Assembly (NCBI RefSeq): GCF_040049215.1
Contig: NZ_JBDZDN010000001.1
Coordinates: forward strand, 434,001 to 498,000
Length of the DNA stretch: 64,000 bases
Direction of reading: 5' to 3'
Origin: Mesorhizobium_K sp040049215
Lineage (GTDB): Bacteria > Pseudomonadota > Alphaproteobacteria > Rhizobiales > Rhizobiaceae
A program made the translations under genes and the position numbers. Under the pieces are notes generated by a model that worked only from the letters and a program-made list of their open reading frames with translations, searched no databases and was not told the DNA's origin. Shown here piece after piece: positions 28,018 through 37,360 of this stretch (its first letter is position 1; every line of letters starts with the position of its first letter).

Positions 28018-29019
28018 TCATCCGCCCGTCTTGGCGAACTCTTCCTTGCCTGCGGTGATCGCGTCGTAGAGACGCTGGGCTCCGGGGCCCATCTGCGACA
28101 GGAGTTCGGGAACCTTCTGTTCGATGTCGCCGCGCCAAGCGACCTCCTGCTCGTCGGTCAACTCGTGAAACGTGCCGCCAAGTTCCTCGTGCTTGGCGCG
28201 AGCGGCCGCGATATCGGCGGCGTACAGAGTGACAAGCTCCTCGGAGGTGGGCAGCGAGTCGGCGATGGCCTTGCGCTGATCGTTGGTCAGCCCGTCATAG
28301 AGCCGCTTGTTCATGAAATAGACCCACGCCGCGTGGAAATGATTGGTGTTGATGAAGTGTGGCGCGGACTTCTGGGCCGGCGTAGTGACATAGAATGGCA
28401 GAGGGATATCGGCGGCGCGAACCAGATTCTGCTCGAGGCCCGGCCACAGTTCGCTGAGCGGAAGCTGAACCGGATTGGCGCCGGTCTCGGACCAGAACAG
28501 GCGCGCCGCCGGCGTCGGCGAGACGCGAACCTTGACGTCCTTCAAGGACGCCGGTTCCTGGCAGTCGAACTGGCAGAAGACACCGTAGTAACCGGCGTCG
28601 CCGATCACGAGAAGCTGCAGCCCCTTCTCCGCGAGGATCTCGGTAAGCACCGGCTTGACATGCTTTTCCATGACGTAGTCGCGCTGCTTGTCGTTGTCCC
28701 ACAGGAATGGGAACGCCAGCACGGAAGCGTCGGGAGCGGTTGCGCCCAGGCCCTGTCCGGAAGTCACGCCAACCTCGACACGGCCGCGGACGACCTGCTG
28801 GACCATTTCCTGCTCGTTGGCGATCGACTGGACGTGGACGGAAAAGCCGTCGCCGCCTGCCTGTGTCATGCCGGCCGCCACCATCTCGCCCATCCTCAGA
28901 AGGCCCGATCCCGGCGCGCCGACAGTACCCAGCTTCCACTGTTCCTGCGCGGCGGCATGGCCGAGCATCGCGGCCGACAAGGCGGCCACCAACAGGGCCG
29001 ACTTCAACAAATTCATCAT
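28018..29019 (-). CDS. TRAP transporter substrate-binding protein (DctP family)
   Basis: 333 residues from the ATG at 29019, preceded by GGGAGGA; a second ATG follows at once. Signal peptide LLKSALLVAALSAAMLGHAAAQ. DctP features include FPFLWDNDKQRDYVMEK, DVKVRVSPTPAARLFWSETG (with the ligand-binding Arg in VRVSPT) and HFHAAWVYFMNKRLYDGL. The substrate is probably an organic acid; linkage to the CoA-ligase cluster makes a cyclic or branched carboxylate plausible. Candidate TetR operator 65 bases upstream. Confidence 0.9.
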   Translation of the reverse strand: MMNLLKSALLVAALSAAMLGHAAAQEQWKLGTVGAPGSGLLRMGEMVAAGMTQAGGDGFSVHVQSIANEQEMVQQVVRGRVEVGVTSGQGLGATAPDASVLAFPFLWDNDKQRDYVMEKHVKPVLTEILAEKGLQLLVIGDAGYYGVFCQFDCQEPASLKDVKVRVSPTPAARLFWSETGANPVQLPLSELWPGLEQNLVRAADIPLPFYVTTPAQKSAPHFINTNHFHAAWVYFMNKRLYDGLTNDQRKAIADSLPTSEELVTLYAADIAAARAKHEELGGTFHELTDEQEVAWRGDIEQKVPELLSQMGPGAQRLYDAITAGKEEFAKTGG

Positions 29020-29083
29020 GCAATCCTCCCTATGCAATTTCGATATCGACCAGCCAGGCATTACATGCCGACCGAATTTTACT

Positions 29084-29100
29084 TACGAACGTTTGTTAGT
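29084..29100 (-). promoter_or_regulatory. candidate TetR operator, site 1
   Basis: Reading on the minus strand: ACTAACAAACGTTCGTA. Pseudopalindrome sharing the ACTAAC-nAACG-n-TnGT core with sites 2-5; lies before dctP. Confidence 0.7.
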
Positions 29101-29143
29101 ACAATTTCGCTCGCTTGTCCATCTGCCGGCTGGCGCAGGACCG

Positions 29144-29961
29144 TCATGGGCGCGCTGAATCGTCTCCGCCGAAACCCGGTCGGGGAATGAGGTCGATCGC
29201 CATGCGGCTGAACCCTCCGTCGACCGTCAACTCCGCGCCATTGACGTAGGCGGAAAGGTCCGAGGCCAGGAATATGACGCGCCGGCGACATCTGCGGGCA
29301 CTCCGGTTCTGCGACTGGCAACCGTCGCCTCGCGTCGGCGCAGAAGGTCCTCGTCGCGGTAGAACGGCTCGCTCAGCGCCGTCCGGATGAGCCCGGGATG
29401 CACGACGTTGCTGCGAATGCCGTCGGGTCCCCATTCGGCCGCAATGGTGGAAGACAGGCCGCAGATCCCTGCCTTCGAGGCGCTGTAGGCCCCGCCACGC
29501 GTCTGGGCGAAATTGGCCGCGATCGAGCCTATGTGGACGAACACACCCCTGCCGGCCTCGCGCATCGCCGGACCGAACACGAGGGTGCTGACGAAGGCGC
29601 CGGTAAGGTTGACGGACAGCATCGCATTCCAGTGTTCGAGGGTCGTTTCCTCAAGCGCCGCCGGCTTGAGGAAGCCCGCGTTGTTGACGACGATGCCCGC
29701 GACGCCAAGGGTGGATTCGATTGCGGCGCCGGCTAGCCGGAAGGACGCCTCGCTGGCTATGTTGCAGGCAAAGGCGCGAGCCTCGCCGCCCGCCGCCCGG
29801 ATCATCCCCGCGGTCTCCTCGGCCGAAGCGGGTTCGATGTCGAGCACCGCCACGACACCACCCTCCCGGGCAAGACCCATGCAGATTCCGCGCCCGATAC
29901 CACCGCCGCCTCCCGTCACCACGGCGACACGGCCCGCAAGAAGCCCGCCCGACACGCTCAT
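29144..29961 (-). pseudogene. short-chain dehydrogenase/reductase, frameshifted near its 3' end
   Basis: Starts at the ATG at 29961, overlapping the previous SDR by 4 bases. The Rossmann signature VTGGGGGIGRGICMGLA, the NNAG motif and the catalytic AYSASKAG (Tyr-xxx-Lys) are intact. After RTGVPADVAG the frame changes; the expected C-terminus, VIFLASDLSAYVNGAELTVDGG, continues in another frame down to a stop at 29144. A single lost base near 29278-29283 (in a GC-repetitive stretch) explains this. It could be a true pseudogene or a sequencing error; the catalytic part is untouched. Probably an acyl-CoA or alcohol oxidoreductase of the same pathway. Confidence 0.8.
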
Positions 29962-30866
29962 GCCGACAGTTTGGCGGCGGCCAGCCGCTCGAGGATGTGG
30001 CGCATCTCGTCGCCCGCGCTGGCAAATCCGCGCGCGCCGTCAAAATCGCATATCTTCGCCCAGTTCTCGCCAATCGCCTCGGCGGTCGTAGCGGCGCCGA
30101 GAAGGATGCCGGGGCTGCTCATCATCTGGACGGCCGAGACGTATCCGCCGGCGGTCGACAGGATACGTCCGGACTCCGTATTGCGCTCGCTGCAAAGATA
30201 GGCGACCGCCGCCGCCACCAGCGCCGGATCGAAGGCCGCCTTGGTGGCCTCGTCCATCACCGCTTCCGTCATTGGCGTTGCAGCCATGGGAGCCAGCGTG
30301 TTGACCAGTATGCCGTATTTCCCACCCTCTTGCTTCAGTGCATTCATCAGGCCGACCAAACCTGCCTTGGCGGCCGCGTAGTTGCTCTGGCCGAAATTGC
30401 CGAACAGGCCTGAATTCGACGTCGTGAGCACGATGCGGCCATAGTTCTGATCGCGCATGTGGCCCCAAGCCGCCATGGTGCAGTAGGCCGCACCGTTGAG
30501 ATGCACGTCGACAACCGCATCGAAATCTTCGGGGGTGAGCTTTGCGAATGTGCGGTCGCGCAGGAAGCCGGCGTTGTTGACCAGAATGTCGATGCGCCCG
30601 AATTGGGAAACCGCCTGCTCGACCAGGGCGCGAGCCTGACCGGGGTCGGCCACGGACGAGCCGTTGGAGACTGCCACGCCCCCGGCCGCGCGAATCTCTT
30701 CCACCACGAGATCCGCCGGCGGGCGCGCGTCGCCCGCGCGGCTCCCGGCGAAGTCGTTGACGACGATCTTGGCTCCCCGCGCCGCGAGCGCCAGGGCGTG
30801 GCTGCGGCCCAGGCCGGAGCCGGCTCCGGTCACTACGGCCACTCGGTCGTCAAATCGGATCGTCAT
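29958..30866 (-). CDS. SDR, (3R)-hydroxyacyl-CoA dehydrogenase-like
   Basis: 302 residues. Rossmann motif VVTGAGSGLGRSHALALAARG, then NDFAGSR, the NNAG motif and catalytic SNYAAAKAG. The long C-terminal extension and the insert DFAGSRAGDARPPADLVV resemble the dehydrogenase part of peroxisomal multifunctional enzyme type 2, which oxidises 3-hydroxyacyl-CoA. It lies in the operon ligase - SDR - SDR, following a MaoC-type hydratase function encoded nearby, which fits a beta-oxidation step. Confidence 0.85.
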   Translation of the reverse strand: MTIRFDDRVAVVTGAGSGLGRSHALALAARGAKIVVNDFAGSRAGDARPPADLVVEEIRAAGGVAVSNGSSVADPGQARALVEQAVSQFGRIDILVNNAGFLRDRTFAKLTPEDFDAVVDVHLNGAAYCTMAAWGHMRDQNYGRIVLTTSNSGLFGNFGQSNYAAAKAGLVGLMNALKQEGGKYGILVNTLAPMAATPMTEAVMDEATKAAFDPALVAAAVAYLCSERNTESGRILSTAGGYVSAVQMMSSPGILLGAATTAEAIGENWAKICDFDGARGFASAGDEMRHILERLAAAKLSA

Positions 30867-30897
30867 ACTTTAAGTCCTCGCTGAAATGAAACGATGA

Positions 30898-32511
30898 TCA
30901 GCCGGAGCGCCGGAGCGGCTCAAGCGGCGGCAGGCCCTGAGCGATGTCGCGCAGTTCCCGCTTCTGAAGCTTGCCGTTGGCGCTTCGCGGCAGACGGTCG
31001 GTCGTCACCGTGAAGCTCTCGGGCACCTTGTAGTCCGCCAGCAGGCCGGCGCAGAAAGCGCGAAGCATGTCGGCCGTCACGCTTGCGGAGGCAACCGACA
31101 CGAAAGCGTGGACACGTTCTCCCAGGACAGGGGAAGGCCGTCCGACCACGGCCGCCTCCACCACGCCGGCAAAGCGCGACAGGACGCTTTCGACCTCGGC
31201 ACTGTAGATCTTGTAGCCACCGCGGTTGACGACGTCCTTGATGCGGTCGTGGACGCGCAGATAGCCTTCGACATCGATGGAACCTATATCGCCAGATCGC
31301 CAATAGCCGCCGACGAAGCCTTTCGCAGTGGCCTCCGGATCGCGCCAATAGCCGGGCGAAACCATTGGGCCGGCTATCCATATTTCTCCCGCCTCGCCTG
31401 TCGGCAGTTCGCGGCCGTGTTCGTCCATGACCAGTATGTCGACGCAATGCAGCGGGCGCCCGACGCTGGCGGCTTGTCCGACGCCCTCGCCGGGGCGCAG
31501 CATGGTCGCCGGCGAGCAGGTCTCCGTTGCCCCGTAGCCGTTGACCAATTGGAGGTGCGGCAGTTTTTCGGCCAGCGCCATGATGAGGCCTTCTGGCATC
31601 GGCGCACCGCCGTAATTTCCCACCCGCCATTGCGACAGGTCGGCGCCATGGAAACCATCGTCGAGCAGGCAGAGGCTGTACATGGCCGGCACCATCACCG
31701 TCTGCGTCATCCGCTCCCGCGCGGCCATTTCGATGAAGGTCGAGGCGCGGAAGGAGTCGAGCAGCAACACGGCCGCTCCGGCGTGCAAAGCGCCGATAAC
31801 GCCCATGATGAGGCCGGTCACGTGTGTGATGGGTGTGACGACGCCGATTCGATCGGCTGCCGTTATGCCGATGTTGCGATGGAAGTGCTGGCAGGAATGC
31901 TCGATGTTCAGGTGAGTCAGCACCGCTCCTTTCGGTCGGCCCGTCGTGCCCGACGTGAAGACGATGAGCGCGGGGTCCTCCTCGCTGTCGGGGCGACTGC
32001 GATCGAGTTCTCGTCCCTCCAGGATCATTTCGAAAAGCCGCCCCTCGCCGTCGCCGGGTATGGCGAGGGTTTGGCAGCCAGCCGGAAGCGCCGCCGTATC
32101 GGCAACCTCGGCCGCCACCCTCTTCTCATAGGCGATCAGCGAGGCCTGGCAGTTCGTCGCGATATAGGCGATCTCGGCGCCGCGCAGGCGGATGTCCACC
32201 GGAACAACGATGGCGCCGATCCTGAAAGCCGCATAGAGCAGGAGGATGAATTCCGGATTGTTGCCGCACAGCAGTACGAGGCGGTCACCGTGGCGAAGAC
32301 CGAGCGAAGCAAGTCCCGTTGCGACACGCGCAACTTCGTCGACCAGTTCCCGATACGAGAGACGCCGCCCCGCAAAGACGATGGCGTCGGCGTCGGCGCG
32401 AACAGCGGCCGCGCGTTCCAGCGTCTCGTAGCTGTCGCCGAGCCTGTCCGCGAAGCAACGGACCAGTCGATCGCCGAAATGCCTTTCGTATCGAATTTCC
32501 GCTGACGTCAT
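30898..32511 (-). CDS. acyl-CoA (AMP-forming) ligase
   Basis: 537 residues from the ATG at 32511; an in-frame extension to 32547 is unlikely. AMP-binding P-loop IVFTSGTTGRPKGAVLTH, the YGATE motif (NGYGATETCSPATML), YWRSGDIGSIDVEGYLRVHD, RIKDVVNRGGYKIYSAEVES and the catalytic C-terminal Lys region LPRSANGKLQKRELRD are all present. It activates the imported carboxylate as a CoA thioester; the acid cannot be read from the sequence. First gene of a three-gene operon, under site 2. Confidence 0.9.
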   Translation of the reverse strand: MTSAEIRYERHFGDRLVRCFADRLGDSYETLERAAAVRADADAIVFAGRRLSYRELVDEVARVATGLASLGLRHGDRLVLLCGNNPEFILLLYAAFRIGAIVVPVDIRLRGAEIAYIATNCQASLIAYEKRVAAEVADTAALPAGCQTLAIPGDGEGRLFEMILEGRELDRSRPDSEEDPALIVFTSGTTGRPKGAVLTHLNIEHSCQHFHRNIGITAADRIGVVTPITHVTGLIMGVIGALHAGAAVLLLDSFRASTFIEMAARERMTQTVMVPAMYSLCLLDDGFHGADLSQWRVGNYGGAPMPEGLIMALAEKLPHLQLVNGYGATETCSPATMLRPGEGVGQAASVGRPLHCVDILVMDEHGRELPTGEAGEIWIAGPMVSPGYWRDPEATAKGFVGGYWRSGDIGSIDVEGYLRVHDRIKDVVNRGGYKIYSAEVESVLSRFAGVVEAAVVGRPSPVLGERVHAFVSVASASVTADMLRAFCAGLLADYKVPESFTVTTDRLPRSANGKLQKRELRDIAQGLPPLEPLRRSG

Positions 32512-32577
32512 CAGGGCCCTGCTCAGGCAAGCGACAAGTGAACACACGACCGTTGACCGGTGGCCGCGCCCGATCTA

Positions 32578-32594
32578 ACTAACAAACGTTTGTA
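32578..32594 (+). promoter_or_regulatory. candidate TetR operator, site 2
   Basis: ACTAACAAACGTTTGTA between the divergent acyl-CoA ligase and acyl-CoA dehydrogenase genes, 43-67 bases from both starts. Confidence 0.75.
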
Positions 32595-32636
32595 TTTACG
32601 GTCAAGTCAACCGCGGTCGGATTAAAGGAGCGCTCA

Positions 32637-34451
32637 GTGGACGGTTCAGGCGTCAGCCCAAGCAGCATGAGGGACATAGCGTTCAACCTGTTCGAGGTAT
32701 TGGGCACGGACTCGCTCACTGAAAGGGAATTGTTCGCCGAACACGATCACGACGTCTTCGCCGCTGTGCTCGACACCGCCCAGGCGATCGCCGCCGACAA
32801 GTTTCACAACCACTACACCCTTGCCGACCGAAGCGAACCGCGTTTCGAAGACGGGGCTGTCATCACCCTACCCGAAACGAAGGAGGCGATCGAAGCGTTT
32901 GTCGCAGCCGGTTTCCTGCGGGCGAACGCTCCCACCGAAGAGGGTGGGCTTCAGCTTCCATTCAGTGTGGTGCAGGCGTGCTTTGCCTGTTTCCAGGCGG
33001 CGAATGTCGCCACGACTTCCTACTGCTTCCTCACGGCGGCCGCTGCGAACGTGATCCGCAAGTTCGGATCCGAGGAGCAGAAACATATATTCATGGAGCC
33101 GATGCTAAACGGGCGATACCTCGGCACCATGTGTCTCAGCGAATCGCAGGCAGGGTCGTCGCTGTCGGATATCCGCACCACCGCGCGGATGCTTGGCGAT
33201 GGAACATTTGCTGTTCGCGGCACGAAGATGTGGATATCGGGCGGCGACCACGAGATGTCGGACAACATCGTGCATCTGGTTCTTGCCCGGATCGGTGGCG
33301 CGCCGGCGGGGGTCAGGGGCATCTCGATGTTCATCGTGCCCAAGCGCCGCCTTGACGCAGACGGCGAACCTGCCGAACACAACGGCGTCAGGCTCATCGG
33401 CCTCAATCACAAGATGGGTTGGCGCGGAATCACGAATACGGTGCTGAGCTTCGGCGAGGAGGACGACTGCGTCGGCTATCTGGTCGGCGAGGCCAACCGA
33501 GGCCTCGAATACATGTTCGTCATGATGAACGAGGCGCGGATCTCGGTCGGGCTCGGCGCCACCATGAGCGGATATGCCGGCTATCTGTACAGCCTGGACT
33601 ATGCCCGCTCGCGCCCGCAGGGCCGCCTTCCCGACGCGAAGGACCCGTTGTCGAAGCCGGTAATGATCATAGAACACGCCGACGTAAAGCGGATGCTGCT
33701 GGCGCAGAAGGCCAGTGTGGAGGGAGCGCTGTCGCTCTGCCTCTATGCGGCCCGTCTGGTCGACGACCTCGCGACGCATGCCGAGAAGGCCGCACGAGAA
33801 GACACGGAATTGCTCCTCGAGCTTCTGACGCCGATCGTCAAGGCGTGGCCCAGCGAGTTCTGCCTCGAGGCCAACAAACTCGCTATGCAGGTTCTGGGGG
33901 GCTATGGCTATACCCGGGACTATCCGGTGGAACAGTTCTATCGCGACAACCGTCTCAACGCGATCCACGAGGGCACGAACGGCATCCAGGCGATCGACCT
34001 TCTGTGGCGCAAGGTTCGTCTGCGCGACGGTTCCGCGCTCTCGGTGTTCGAGAAGGTGGTGCTGTCAGACATTGCCAAAGCCAGGCGGCATGCAGCCGTG
34101 ACCGCTCACGCAGACGAGTTGGAAGGCTATCTTCGCGCGGTCATCAAAGCCACCTGCGCGGCGCGCCGGCATGCTGACACCGACATCGTCGGATATCTTG
34201 CCAATGCGTCGGTCTACTGCGACCTTTTCGGCCACCTCGTGATCGGCTGGATGTGGCTGAGACAGGCCGCTGCGGCCTACGGCCGCCTGGCGAGCGTCGG
34301 CCTTTCCGACGACGACGCCAATTTCTATCGCGGCAAGATCGCGGCCTGCCGCTACTTCTACGCCTTCGAGATGGGACGCATCGACAACTGGCTGGCGATA
34401 TTCTCCCGCATGGAACGCTCGGCGCTGGAAACGGACCAGGCCTGGTTCTAA
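32637..34451 (+). CDS. acyl-CoA dehydrogenase, long (DmdC/FadE5-like) type
   Basis: 604 residues from a GTG, chosen because AAAGGAG lies about 7 bases before it. The three ACAD regions are visible: N-terminal helices, a beta-domain with MCLSESQAGSSLSDIRTTA and GTKMWISGGDHEM, and the C-terminal block QVLGGYGYTRDYPVEQFYRD. The catalytic region is RLNAIHEGTNGIQAIDLL (Glu). The ~600-residue length with a C-terminal extension marks the DmdC/FadE5 subgroup rather than the ordinary 380-residue ACADs. It makes the alpha,beta-enoyl-CoA; FAD-linked, cytoplasmic. Confidence 0.9.
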   Translation: MDGSGVSPSSMRDIAFNLFEVLGTDSLTERELFAEHDHDVFAAVLDTAQAIAADKFHNHYTLADRSEPRFEDGAVITLPETKEAIEAFVAAGFLRANAPTEEGGLQLPFSVVQACFACFQAANVATTSYCFLTAAAANVIRKFGSEEQKHIFMEPMLNGRYLGTMCLSESQAGSSLSDIRTTARMLGDGTFAVRGTKMWISGGDHEMSDNIVHLVLARIGGAPAGVRGISMFIVPKRRLDADGEPAEHNGVRLIGLNHKMGWRGITNTVLSFGEEDDCVGYLVGEANRGLEYMFVMMNEARISVGLGATMSGYAGYLYSLDYARSRPQGRLPDAKDPLSKPVMIIEHADVKRMLLAQKASVEGALSLCLYAARLVDDLATHAEKAAREDTELLLELLTPIVKAWPSEFCLEANKLAMQVLGGYGYTRDYPVEQFYRDNRLNAIHEGTNGIQAIDLLWRKVRLRDGSALSVFEKVVLSDIAKARRHAAVTAHADELEGYLRAVIKATCAARRHADTDIVGYLANASVYCDLFGHLVIGWMWLRQAAAAYGRLASVGLSDDDANFYRGKIAACRYFYAFEMGRIDNWLAIFSRMERSALETDQAWF

Positions 34452-34482
34452 GCGCCAAACCCTGCGCCCCAGCCCGGGTCCG

Positions 34483-35349
34483 CTATCGGAGTACCACGCG
34501 GCCCCGGTCGAGGACGATGCTTTCGCGCGCGGCGACGCGTGCCCGGAATGCGCCGCCCTCCGCGGTACGCCAGAGTTCGGTGGTTATCGTCTCGCCGGGA
34601 AAGACCGGGGCGGTGAAGCGCGCTTCCAGATGCGCAACCCGGGCCGGGTCGTGCGCGCAGAGACCCTTGACGACGGCGCGGGTCGCGATCGCGTAGGTGC
34701 ACAGCCCGTGCAATATGGGCCGCTCGAAACCGACCGAGCGCGCAAAATCGGGATCGCTGTGGAGGGGATTGCGGTCGCCGAGCAATCGATAGAAGAGCGC
34801 CTGATTCGGTTGAGTCGCAAGATCGATCGCGAGGTCACATGGAGAGTCCGGGACTGGGACAAGCGGCGGCGGATTTCCCTGCGCCCCTCCGAAACCACCA
34901 TCGCCGCGCGCAAACACCGTCGAATGAAGCGTGGCGAGCGCCTGGCCGTCCGAAAGGTCGGTCAGATCCGTGCGCACGTAGAGGACAGCACCACGGCCCT
35001 CACCCTTGTCGTAAACGTCGACGATGCGCATGGCGCTGGAAAGGCGCGCCATCGGGGCGAGCGGCTTGTGCAGGGTGATGCGCTGCTCGCCATGCACGAC
35101 TCGGTCCACATCGACGCCACTGGATGCAAGCCACGTATCGTCCCAGGCGATGACCGTCGCCATGCTGGGCAACGCACGCAGACCGTTTTCCGTCACGAAC
35201 GGCAGTTCGGTTCGGTCCAAGGGATCGGCCGACATGCCGGCCGCAAGGCCGTAAAGCATGGTGCGAGCGTCGTCGTAGGAGAATGTTCTTTCCGGGAACC
35301 GCCTCGCCTTCAACCGATCCGGATCCATCTTCGTGCCATAAGCTGTCAT
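34483..35349 (-). CDS. MaoC-family enoyl-CoA hydratase 2-like protein
   Basis: 288 residues from the ATG at 35349. Double hot-dog architecture: an N-terminal half without catalytic residues and a C-terminal half with the hydratase 2 motif YRLLGDRNPLHSDPDFARSV (Asp/His) and GFERPILHGLCTYA. This matches (R)-specific enoyl-CoA hydratases that work with MFE2-type dehydrogenases, such as the SDR at 29958. Divergent from the OYE gene under site 3. Confidence 0.88.
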   Translation of the reverse strand: MTAYGTKMDPDRLKARRFPERTFSYDDARTMLYGLAAGMSADPLDRTELPFVTENGLRALPSMATVIAWDDTWLASSGVDVDRVVHGEQRITLHKPLAPMARLSSAMRIVDVYDKGEGRGAVLYVRTDLTDLSDGQALATLHSTVFARGDGGFGGAQGNPPPLVPVPDSPCDLAIDLATQPNQALFYRLLGDRNPLHSDPDFARSVGFERPILHGLCTYAIATRAVVKGLCAHDPARVAHLEARFTAPVFPGETITTELWRTAEGGAFRARVAARESIVLDRGRVVLR

Positions 35350-35500
35350 GCTCGCTCGCAATGGCGCAAGGACCCGCCCAGCAGGTTGTGGTGGCTTGGA
35401 ATGGCCCGCTCGCCGGCCGTTCGGTCGCTGCGGAACAGCGCGTTCATCATGCTCTCCAAGGCCGTCATTGACCGGAAACTACCGTGCGGCTAAGTGGATA

Positions 35501-35517
35501 ACTAACGTACGTTTGTA
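35501..35517 (+). promoter_or_regulatory. candidate TetR operator, site 3
   Basis: ACTAACGTACGTTTGTA between the divergent MaoC and OYE genes; ends 14 bases before the OYE TTG start, so a bound repressor would block ribosome or polymerase access. Confidence 0.7.
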
Positions 35518-35531
35518 GAGGACGCAAACCT

Positions 35532-36623
35532 TTGAGCCAGCTTTTCACGCCGCTTTCCCTGCGATCCGTCACCGTACCCAACCGGATCGTCATGTCGCCC
35601 ATGTGCATGTACACGTGCCGGGACGGGATACCCGGCGACTGGCACAAGATTCATCTGGGAAGCCGTGCCGCGGGCGGCGTCGGAATGGTGGTCCTCGAAG
35701 CGACTGCCGTATCGCCTGTCGCACGCATCACGCCCGGCGATCTTGGCCTATGGTCCGACGAGCATGTGCGCGCGCTGGAGCCGATCGCCGCATTGATTTC
35801 GGCAGCCGGCAGCGTGCCGGCGATCCAGCTCGCCCATGCCGGCCGCAAAGGCGGACGGACGATCCCCTGGGATGGCAACGCACCCATCGCCGAAGAGCAA
35901 TGGGGGAAACTTCCGGCCCCCAGCGCCCTTCCCTTTCAACCCGACTGGAATACTCCGGAGGAGATGGACGAGGCGGCAATCGCGCGCATGGTCGAAGATT
36001 TCGCCGCAGCGACACGGCGCGCCTGCCGTGCCGGTTTCCGTGCGATCGAGGCACACTTTGCCCACGGCTACCTTCTTCACGAATTCTTCTCGCCTCTGGC
36101 CAACAAGCGGACCGACCGCTTCGGCGGCAGTTTCGAAGGACGGGCGGCAGTTCCGATCATGGTGGTGAGGGCAATGCGCGCGGCGATGCCGGATGAATTG
36201 CCGCTGATGGTCAGGCTTTCCATCGTCGACTGGACCGAGGGCGGCATAACGCTGGAAGACACGATCCGGCTGGCCTCGATGATGAAGGACGAGGGTGTTG
36301 ACCTGGTGGACTGTTCGAGCGGCGCCGTGGTGCCCGGCGAGCAGGCGCCCGTCGAACCCGGCTACCATGCGCCGATGACGCGCGAGATCCGGGCGCGCAC
36401 CGGCCTTGCGACCGGCGTGGTCGGGCTGATCACGGAACCGGAGATGGCCGAGAGGTTCATCTCCGACGGCGCCGCCGACCTCGTTTTCCTCGCTCGAGCG
36501 CTGCTGAGGGACCCCTACTGGCCGCGCATGGCGGCGCATGTCCTGGGAGCGGAGAACGCGATTGAGATCCCGATCCAGTATCGCCGCGCGGTCGCCCGCA
36601 TGGGTGGCCGAACCCAATGGTAG
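35532..36623 (+). CDS. old-yellow-enzyme family NADH:flavin oxidoreductase
   Basis: 363 residues from a TTG start. TIM-barrel FMN reductase with the family blocks FTPLSLRSVTVPNRIVMSPM, IQLAHAGRKGG, AHFAHGYLLHEFFSPLANKR and RTDRFGGSF, and the C-terminal VVGLITEPEMAERFI and LVFLARALLRDPYWP. Closest in type to YqjM-like ene-reductases. It may reduce an activated double bond of a ring intermediate. Followed by an EthD-like gene with 7-base overlap. Confidence 0.9.
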   Translation: MSQLFTPLSLRSVTVPNRIVMSPMCMYTCRDGIPGDWHKIHLGSRAAGGVGMVVLEATAVSPVARITPGDLGLWSDEHVRALEPIAALISAAGSVPAIQLAHAGRKGGRTIPWDGNAPIAEEQWGKLPAPSALPFQPDWNTPEEMDEAAIARMVEDFAAATRRACRAGFRAIEAHFAHGYLLHEFFSPLANKRTDRFGGSFEGRAAVPIMVVRAMRAAMPDELPLMVRLSIVDWTEGGITLEDTIRLASMMKDEGVDLVDCSSGAVVPGEQAPVEPGYHAPMTREIRARTGLATGVVGLITEPEMAERFISDGAADLVFLARALLRDPYWPRMAAHVLGAENAIEIPIQYRRAVARMGGRTQW

Positions 36624-37306
36624 GTCCGCACAGGGAAAAGGCAGCCACGGCGGCAGGATCGGTCTGGAAGCGCAACTCCTTCCTCAAACGCAATCCGGCG
36701 TTGACACGGCGCGGCTTCCGCCGCCACTACGCCGAAGTCCACGGCCCGCTGGCTGCATCACAGGCCGGTTTCCGCCGGCACACGCTGCGCTACGTCCAGA
36801 ACCACGTGGAGGCCGGTGAAGACGACGAGACGCTCTTCGACGGGATCACGATGACCACGCAGGTCCCCCGGGCCGACTACACGCGAGGCTTCTTTCACGA
36901 ACCGGACTACGCGAACGTCAAGCCCGATGAACTCTACCTTTTCGATATCGACCGAACGGTTTCGGTTCTCGGCGAGGTGATCGTTTCGCCGACGGTAGCG
37001 CCCCAAGGATACAAGGCGGTTCTGCTGTCTGGAGCCGGCTGGTCCCCACCGGCGCATCTTTGCATCGAGGGCGCTTCCCAACTTTCCGCCAGCAGGCTCG
37101 ACGTCTCCAACGCCAGCGCGCTCGGCTTCAGCGGTGCGGTGTTCGTCCATCCCTACATGGTCGAAGCCTGGTTCGCGGCAGCCGAGGACAGGGATCGAGC
37201 CGTCGACAGTCCGGAGCTTCTGCTGGGCGCAGGATCGATCGGTTTGCCGGTAACAGAGATCCTGATCTTCGGGCCCGAACGGCCGTGGCCCGCCTTCGTG
37301 TCGTGA
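36617..37306 (+). CDS. EthD-domain-like protein
   Basis: 229 residues; the ATG overlaps the OYE stop by 7 bases. The segment LKRNPALTRRGFRRHYAEVHGPL is the EthD/ferredoxin-like alpha+beta signature, followed by RYVQNHVEAG. A second, similar half seems to lie at residues 130-225 (PEQ-like), suggesting a dimeric alpha-beta-barrel fold in one chain. EthD-like proteins assist degradation pathways of ethers and aromatic compounds; the function here is unknown. Confidence 0.65.
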   Translation: MVGPHREKAATAAGSVWKRNSFLKRNPALTRRGFRRHYAEVHGPLAASQAGFRRHTLRYVQNHVEAGEDDETLFDGITMTTQVPRADYTRGFFHEPDYANVKPDELYLFDIDRTVSVLGEVIVSPTVAPQGYKAVLLSGAGWSPPAHLCIEGASQLSASRLDVSNASALGFSGAVFVHPYMVEAWFAAAEDRDRAVDSPELLLGAGSIGLPVTEILIFGPERPWPAFVS

Positions 37307-37360
37307 CCGACTTGGAACCCAGAATTGTCTATCTCGCTACCGACCTCGGCTGAGCCTCCG

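Noticed and set aside
28018..29190. A 396-residue plus-strand frame opposite the dctP gene
   Set aside because: Antisense to a gene with signal peptide, ribosome site and DctP motifs; no domain of its own.
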